This document shows positions 6,411 to 9,512 of a stretch of 9,512 nucleotides of DNA, piece by piece. The notes under the pieces are model-generated. The model was not told where the DNA came from, made no database searches, and worked only from the letters and a program-made list of their open reading frames with translations. The translations under genes were made by a program, and so were the position numbers. The stretch's first letter is position 1. The number at the start of each line of letters is the position of its first letter. Source of the DNA: Bacteroidales bacterium UBA1219 (GTDB taxonomy: Bacteria > Bacteroidota > Bacteroidia > Bacteroidales > P3); the NCBI GenBank assembly GCA_002309295.1, contig DBXF01000061.1:118312-127823 (forward strand), given 5' to 3'.

Positions 6411-7190
6411 TTAATAATATTCTATTGTGCGTTCGACAATGGTAACGGGCTCTATCTTGTCGCCGTCAACGATGTATTCGTAGCGTTCCACCCAGTTGCC
6501 CTGGTCGTCGTAGCTGTATTCGTAGAGGGTTGTTGCGACTTCGGCGTCCTTGCCGTTGTAGTCGAAATGGGTGGCGGTAATCACCTGGTCGTGATCGTCG
6601 TACTCGTAGAGGGTTTCATCCACAAGCTGTTTCTGACGGTTGTAAACAGATGCCTTCAGCGGCAGACCGTTGTAGCCAACCTCGTACACTTCGCGGTCGA
6701 GAATGTCGTTGTAGTTGTCGCATAGGTTTTTGCCAATCAGTCGGCCTTGATCGTCGTACACAAACAGGGTGCGGTTTTCGAGCTGTGTCTCGCCGTCGAA
6801 AACGTACATCTGCGTGAGCACGTTCTTGGTGTCGTATGAATAATAGGTACGGCCAATTACATCACCGTCGGGATTGATAAATTGTTCGAGGATGAGGTTG
6901 CCGATGGCGTCGCGTTTGTAGCGGGTTTTAAAAATAATGTTGTTCTCGTCGGCGAAATAGGTGATGACTTTTTTGTTGCCGTAGTTGTCGTACTTGGTTT
7001 CGGTAATCTGCAGCGACATGCCTTTTTGCGGGTCCTTGGCGGTGCCTTCGGCGTCGTAGATATACTCCGACACTTTTTTTACCTTGCCGCGAAAGCCGTC
7101 GTTCTGTACGTCGGAAGGGATTTTCTGGGCGTTGGCCGACAAAGTTACAGCGGCAAAAGCCATCAACAAAACAACTATCTTGCGTTTCAT
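6411..7190 (-). CDS. Secreted YD-repeat-like protein of unknown function
   Basis: This 259-residue exported protein begins with a signal peptide: a basic start (MKRK), a hydrophobic core, and a probable signal peptidase I site after SANA (residue 21). There is no lipobox cysteine. The mature part is made of repeated Y-x-Y-D-x-x-G-x-L/W-like units, for example TKYDNYGNK, YKRDAIGNL, FVYDDQGRL, YEYDDHDQV and YSYDDQGNW, spaced roughly 20-30 residues apart, and ends in ERTIEYY. This pattern resembles the YD/RHS beta-strand repeat in short Bacteroidales secreted proteins. It lacks the large RHS shell and any toxin domain. The sequence predicts a small beta-rich periplasmic or surface protein; no biochemical role can be assigned. 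It is a single-gene unit with its own promoter and terminator, divergent from ftcD. Confidence 0.75.
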   Translation of the reverse strand: MKRKIVVLLMAFAAVTLSANAQKIPSDVQNDGFRGKVKKVSEYIYDAEGTAKDPQKGMSLQITETKYDNYGNKKVITYFADENNIIFKTRYKRDAIGNLILEQFINPDGDVIGRTYYSYDTKNVLTQMYVFDGETQLENRTLFVYDDQGRLIGKNLCDNYNDILDREVYEVGYNGLPLKASVYNRQKQLVDETLYEYDDHDQVITATHFDYNGKDAEVATTLYEYSYDDQGNWVERYEYIVDGDKIEPVTIVERTIEYY

Positions 7191-7233
7191 ATCTATCTGT
7201 ATATAAAAGTCTTAAACTAATAATCAGTTCTTT

Positions 7234-7250
7234 GTCCGCACAATACGGAC
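7234..7250 (-). promoter_or_regulatory. Small hairpin at the 5' end of the YD-repeat gene leader
   Basis: GTCCG and CGGAC form a perfect 5-bp stem around a 7-base loop (7234-7238 and 7246-7250). It starts about 5 bases after the -7 element, near the predicted first transcribed base. It could be a stabilising 5' stem; this is inference. Confidence 0.35.
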
Positions 7251-7254
7251 TTTG

Positions 7255-7262
7255 CAAAGATA
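7255..7262 (-). promoter_or_regulatory. Bacteroidota -7 promoter element for the YD-repeat gene
   Basis: Minus-strand TATCTTTG is an exact TAnnTTTG match, 64 bases before the ATG at 7190. No clear -33 TTTG is visible at the usual distance. The eight bases and the following GC are identical to those of the purM promoter. Confidence 0.65.
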
Positions 7263-7422
7263 CGAAAAAAGTTTGATTTTATTGCCTATGTATCCCAAAT
7301 ATGGATATATTTTTTGAAAAATAATTGTTTTTAGTGTAAAAAAAAGTGCCACTCCGCCAATATCTTTGGGCTACAATAAACACAATAAAAAAAATGGATT
7401 TCCACAATCGGAAAAAAAAACG

Positions 7423-7430
7423 TACATTTG
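7423..7430 (+). promoter_or_regulatory. Bacteroidota -7 promoter element for ftcD
   Basis: TACATTTG matches TAnnTTTG exactly, 65 bases before the ATG at 7496. A TTTC at 7399-7402 lies about 20 bases upstream, a plausible -33 box. That box overlaps one arm of a TTTCC (7399-7403) / GGAAA (7410-7414) inverted repeat, a possible but weak operator. A second exact match, TATCTTTG at 7361-7368, could be an additional upstream promoter. Confidence 0.65.
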
Positions 7431-7495
7431 CAAAGTGCAACAATCGCATCATTTTATCCAAGTAATTATCAAACAGTAAAATACATTTACACCCA

Positions 7496-9193
7496 ATGAA
7501 AAAAATTATCGAATGTGTTCCCAATATCAGCGAAGGACGCGACAGGAACATCATCAATCAGGTAACTGCCGAGATAGAAAAGGTTGAAGGCGTGAAACTT
7601 CTGGACGTTGATCCGGGTGCCACCACCAACCGCACCGTTATAACTTTCGTTGGCGAGCCGGAGCCCGTTTGCGAAGCCGCTTTCCGTGTGGTGAAGAAAG
7701 CCGCCGAACTTATCGACATGCGCAACCACCACGGCGACCACCCGCGCCAAGGCGCCACCGACGTATGCCCCCTCATCCCCGTCTCCAACATCACCATGGA
7801 CGAGGTGGTGGAATACGCCCATAAGTTGGCACAACGTATCGGCACCGAGCTGAACATCCCCATCTACTGCTACGAGGAGGCCGCTCAGGTTCCCGAACGC
7901 CGCAACCTTGCCTACTGCCGCACCGGCGAATACGAGTCGCTCTCCTCGCGCCTCGGCACTGAGCAGTGGAAACCCGACTTCGGTCCCAACGCTTGGAACG
8001 ACCACGTGGCTCATACCGGCGCCACTCAGGTAGGTGCCCGCGATTTCCTCGTGGCCATCAACTACAACCTCAACACAACCTCCACACGCCGCGCCAACGC
8101 CATCGCTTTCGACGTGCGTGAGAAAGGCCGTCCGCAACGCGAAGGGGGCAAAGTTACCGGAAAACCCATGAAAGACGCCGACGGCAACCCCATCATGATC
8201 CCCGGCTCACTGAAATGCACCAAGGCAATAGGCTGGTTTATAGAGGAATACGGCATCGCTCAGGTGTCGATGAACATCACCAACATCTCCGTAACCCCCG
8301 TGCACGTGGCCTTCGAGGAGGTCTGCGCCAAAGCCGCAGCCCGTGGCGTTCGCGTTAGCGGTTGCGAAATCGTTGGTCTGATACCGAAAAAAGTGCTTAT
8401 CGACGCAGGCAACTACTATCTGGCCAAACAGCAACGCTCCCTTGGCGTCAGCGAGGACGAGATTATCAAGATTGCCGTGAAATCCATGGGCTTGGACGAC
8501 CTCAAACCCTTCAACCCCAAGGAGAAGGTGATAGAATATTTCCTCGAGGACAACTCCTCCAAACGTCTGGTGGACATGACCTGCACCGCTTTCGCCAACG
8601 AGACGGCAAGCGAGAGTCCGGCTCCCGGAGGCGGCTCCATCTCAGCATATATGGGCGCTCTGGCCGCTTCGCTGGCTACCATGGTGGCCAACCTGTCGTC
8701 GCACAAAGCTGGCTGGGACGACCGTTGGGAAGAGTTCTCCAACTGGGCCGTGAAAGGTCAGCGCATCAAAGACGAACTGCTGCACCTCGTCGACGAGGAC
8801 ACCAACGCTTTCAACAAAATCATGGACGCTTTCGGCCTGCCCAAGAAGACCGACGAAGAGAAGAAAGCCCGTACCGCCGCCATTCAGGAGGCCACAAAAT
8901 ACGCCACACAGGTGCCTTTCCGTACCATGCAGAAAGCGTTCGAGGCCTTCGAGGTGATAAACGCCATGGTGGAGATAGGCAACCCCAACTCCATCACCGA
9001 CGCCGGCGTGGGCGCCCTCTGTGCACGCTCCGCTGTCATCGGCGCAGGACTTAACGTGAAGATAAACGCCGCCAGCCTCAAGGACGAAGAATTCAAAGCC
9101 AAAATCCTTGCCGACGCCGCCGCTATCGAAGCCAAAGCCATCGCCGAAGAGCAACGCCTCATCGCCGAAGTGAACAAAAAAATAAACGGATAA
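7496..9193 (+). CDS. ftcD: Bifunctional glutamate formimidoyltransferase / formimidoyl-THF cyclodeaminase
   Basis: This 565-residue cytosolic enzyme acts at the end of histidine degradation. It moves the formimino group from formiminoglutamate to tetrahydrofolate, then releases ammonia to give 5,10-methenyl-THF. The N-terminal transferase part starts with IIECVPNISEGRD and has the active-site stretch NHHGDHPRQGATDV, where H82 matches the catalytic histidine of mammalian FTCD. The transferase domains cover about 1-300. The C-terminal helical cyclodeaminase part (about 350-560) is marked by SPAPGGGSISAYMGALAASLA (P375-S381 is the glycine-rich motif) and ends in an alanine/lysine/glutamate-rich helix. 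Both domains look complete, so the protein is the fused form seen in Bacteroidales and animals. No hutH, hutU or hutI is adjacent in the window. Codon use is strongly C-rich at third positions, suggesting high expression. The start follows a 60-base leader without a clear Shine-Dalgarno sequence. Confidence 0.95.
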   Translation: MKKIIECVPNISEGRDRNIINQVTAEIEKVEGVKLLDVDPGATTNRTVITFVGEPEPVCEAAFRVVKKAAELIDMRNHHGDHPRQGATDVCPLIPVSNITMDEVVEYAHKLAQRIGTELNIPIYCYEEAAQVPERRNLAYCRTGEYESLSSRLGTEQWKPDFGPNAWNDHVAHTGATQVGARDFLVAINYNLNTTSTRRANAIAFDVREKGRPQREGGKVTGKPMKDADGNPIMIPGSLKCTKAIGWFIEEYGIAQVSMNITNISVTPVHVAFEEVCAKAAARGVRVSGCEIVGLIPKKVLIDAGNYYLAKQQRSLGVSEDEIIKIAVKSMGLDDLKPFNPKEKVIEYFLEDNSSKRLVDMTCTAFANETASESPAPGGGSISAYMGALAASLATMVANLSSHKAGWDDRWEEFSNWAVKGQRIKDELLHLVDEDTNAFNKIMDAFGLPKKTDEEKKARTAAIQEATKYATQVPFRTMQKAFEAFEVINAMVEIGNPNSITDAGVGALCARSAVIGAGLNVKINAASLKDEEFKAKILADAAAIEAKAIAEEQRLIAEVNKKING

Positions 9194-9196
9194 TTC

Positions 9197-9231
9197 AGTA
9201 GTCAGTAATTAGTAGTCAGTGGGCAGTTAAT
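9197..9231. repeat. Degenerate tandem heptamer array AGTNNTY x5
   Basis: Five adjacent 7-base units follow the ftcD stop by three bases: AGTAGTC (9197), AGTAATT (9204), AGTAGTC (9211), AGTGGGC (9218) and AGTTAAT (9225). All begin with AGT. Read in another phase they are TCAGTAG/TTAGTAG-like, related to the TTAGTGA units elsewhere in the window. Confidence 0.65.
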
Positions 9232-9244
9232 TGGGGATGTTCCG

Positions 9245-9276
9245 ATATTCAGACATTCGGATATTCGGATAATCTG
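9245..9276. repeat. Degenerate tandem octamer array ATATTCGG x4
   Basis: Four adjacent 8-base units, ATATTCAG (9245), ACATTCGG (9253), ATATTCGG (9261) and ATAATCTG (9269), lie in the middle of the ftcD-YbjQ gap. The TTCGG core is the complement of the TTCCGA-type core of the array at 1577. Confidence 0.6.
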
Positions 9277-9303
9277 TTAATCCAAAAATCTTCACATTTC
9301 AGT

Positions 9304-9338
9304 TCACTGATCACAGTTCACGAACTAATCACTAATCA
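9304..9338. repeat. Degenerate tandem heptamer array touching a start codon
   Basis: Five adjacent 7-base units, TCACTGA (9304), TCACAGT (9311), TCACGAA (9318), CTAATCA (9325) and CTAATCA (9332), end two bases before the ATG at 9341. They occupy the place of the ribosome-binding region. The last two are the rotated reverse complement of the TTAGTGA pair at 2863-2876. Confidence 0.65.
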
Positions 9339-9340
9339 CC

Positions 9341-9512
9341 ATGTTGATAATAAGCACCGAAACAATTCAGGGTCGCAGCTATGAGGAATTGGCCGTCGTT
9401 AGCGGCAGCACAATACAAACCAAGGACTTTATGAGCGATTTTACGCAAGGTCTGAAAAGCATGATGGGTGGCGAACTGAAGTCGTACACCGATATGATGG
9501 AGAAAGCCCGCA
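9341..9512 (+). CDS. YbjQ/UPF0145 family protein, N-terminal part only
   Basis: An open frame begins at ATG 9341 and runs off the window after 57 codons. The protein starts MLIISTETIQGRSYEELAVV and continues with SGSTIQTKDFMSDFTQGLKS and then MMGGELKSYTDMMEKAR. This follows the YbjQ (DUF74, UPF0145) pattern: a beta-strand start, an I-x-G motif, the V-S-G turn, then an amphipathic helix with GG-x-L-x-x-Y and a K-A-R ending. Family members are small proteins (about 105 residues) thought to form pentamers, sometimes listed as possible heavy-metal binders; their role is not established. It lies 147 bases after ftcD on the same strand, with repeat arrays in between. Confidence 0.8.
   Translation, partial: MLIISTETIQGRSYEELAVVSGSTIQTKDFMSDFTQGLKSMMGGELKSYTDMMEKAR

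Larger units (their letters stand above)
7191..7495. other. AT-rich divergent intergenic region
   Basis: This 305-base gap separates the minus-strand YD-repeat gene from ftcD. It contains a -7 element for each gene (7255-7262 minus, 7423-7430 plus), a further plus-strand TATCTTTG match at 7361-7368, and a small hairpin in the YD-gene leader. No convincing coding frame or RNA gene was seen; the middle (about 7263-7360) is A/T-rich with only weak inverted repeats. Confidence 0.7.

Noticed and set aside
7291..7315. Hairpin TATCC/GGATA followed by a T-run as a plus-strand terminator
   Set aside because: No plus-strand gene ends upstream, and the stem is 5 bp in very AT-rich DNA, so it is probably chance.
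7279..7557. A 92-codon minus-strand frame across the intergenic gap and the ftcD start
   Set aside because: Its start lies within ftcD, it crosses the ftcD promoter, and its composition is hydrophobic AT-rich noise without a recognisable domain.
8362..9054. A 230-codon plus-strand frame inside ftcD
   Set aside because: It is an out-of-phase reading of the well supported ftcD gene with arginine-rich low-complexity sequence.
9197..9338. A CRISPR array or integron-like repeat site
   Set aside because: The units are 7-8 bases, contiguous and degenerate, without spacers or longer conserved repeats.

Overview
The window reads as a chromosomal segment of a member of the Bacteroidota, most likely order Bacteroidales. 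Three intergenic regions carry the TAnnTTTG -7 promoter element typical of that phylum, strong Shine-Dalgarno sequences are missing before the genes, and the PurM, N-carbamoylputrescine amidase, FTCD and YD-repeat proteins look like Bacteroidales versions. The genus cannot be fixed from this stretch.

Layout. Positions 1-1547 look like accessory DNA and are visibly more AT-rich. They hold the 3' end of a REP-associated tyrosine transposase (RAYT) gene with a REP-like palindrome inside its coding sequence. The RAYT frame overlaps the start of a full-length mcrC, the nuclease subunit gene of a McrBC-type restriction system. No mcrB is seen between them. From about 1599 the DNA is core-like: purM on the minus strand (de novo purine synthesis), then divergently a two-gene plus-strand surface-polysaccharide unit (Wzz-like chain-length regulator and Wzy/WaaL-like polymerase or ligase). 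Two minus-strand genes follow: a carbon-nitrogen hydrolase resembling AguB, and a secreted YD-repeat protein upstream of it, separated by a good intrinsic terminator. Divergent from the YD-repeat gene is ftcD (histidine degradation into the folate pool), followed by the first 57 codons of a YbjQ/UPF0145 protein that runs off the end.

Functionally these are mostly independent housekeeping units. The polysaccharide pair should cooperate at the inner membrane, with hairpins before each gene that could tune expression. McrC needs an McrB GTPase that is not visible here.

The least explained signal lies between genes. Several intergenic gaps are built from degenerate tandem heptamers, with one octamer block. 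One family resembles TTAGTGA/TCAGTAA and another resembles ATTCCGA. These arrays touch or enter gene ends: they abut the purM stop, supply the last codons of the polymerase gene, and finish 2 bases before the YbjQ start. One array reverses polarity around a hairpin. No CRISPR, tRNA, rRNA or complete insertion sequence was seen.
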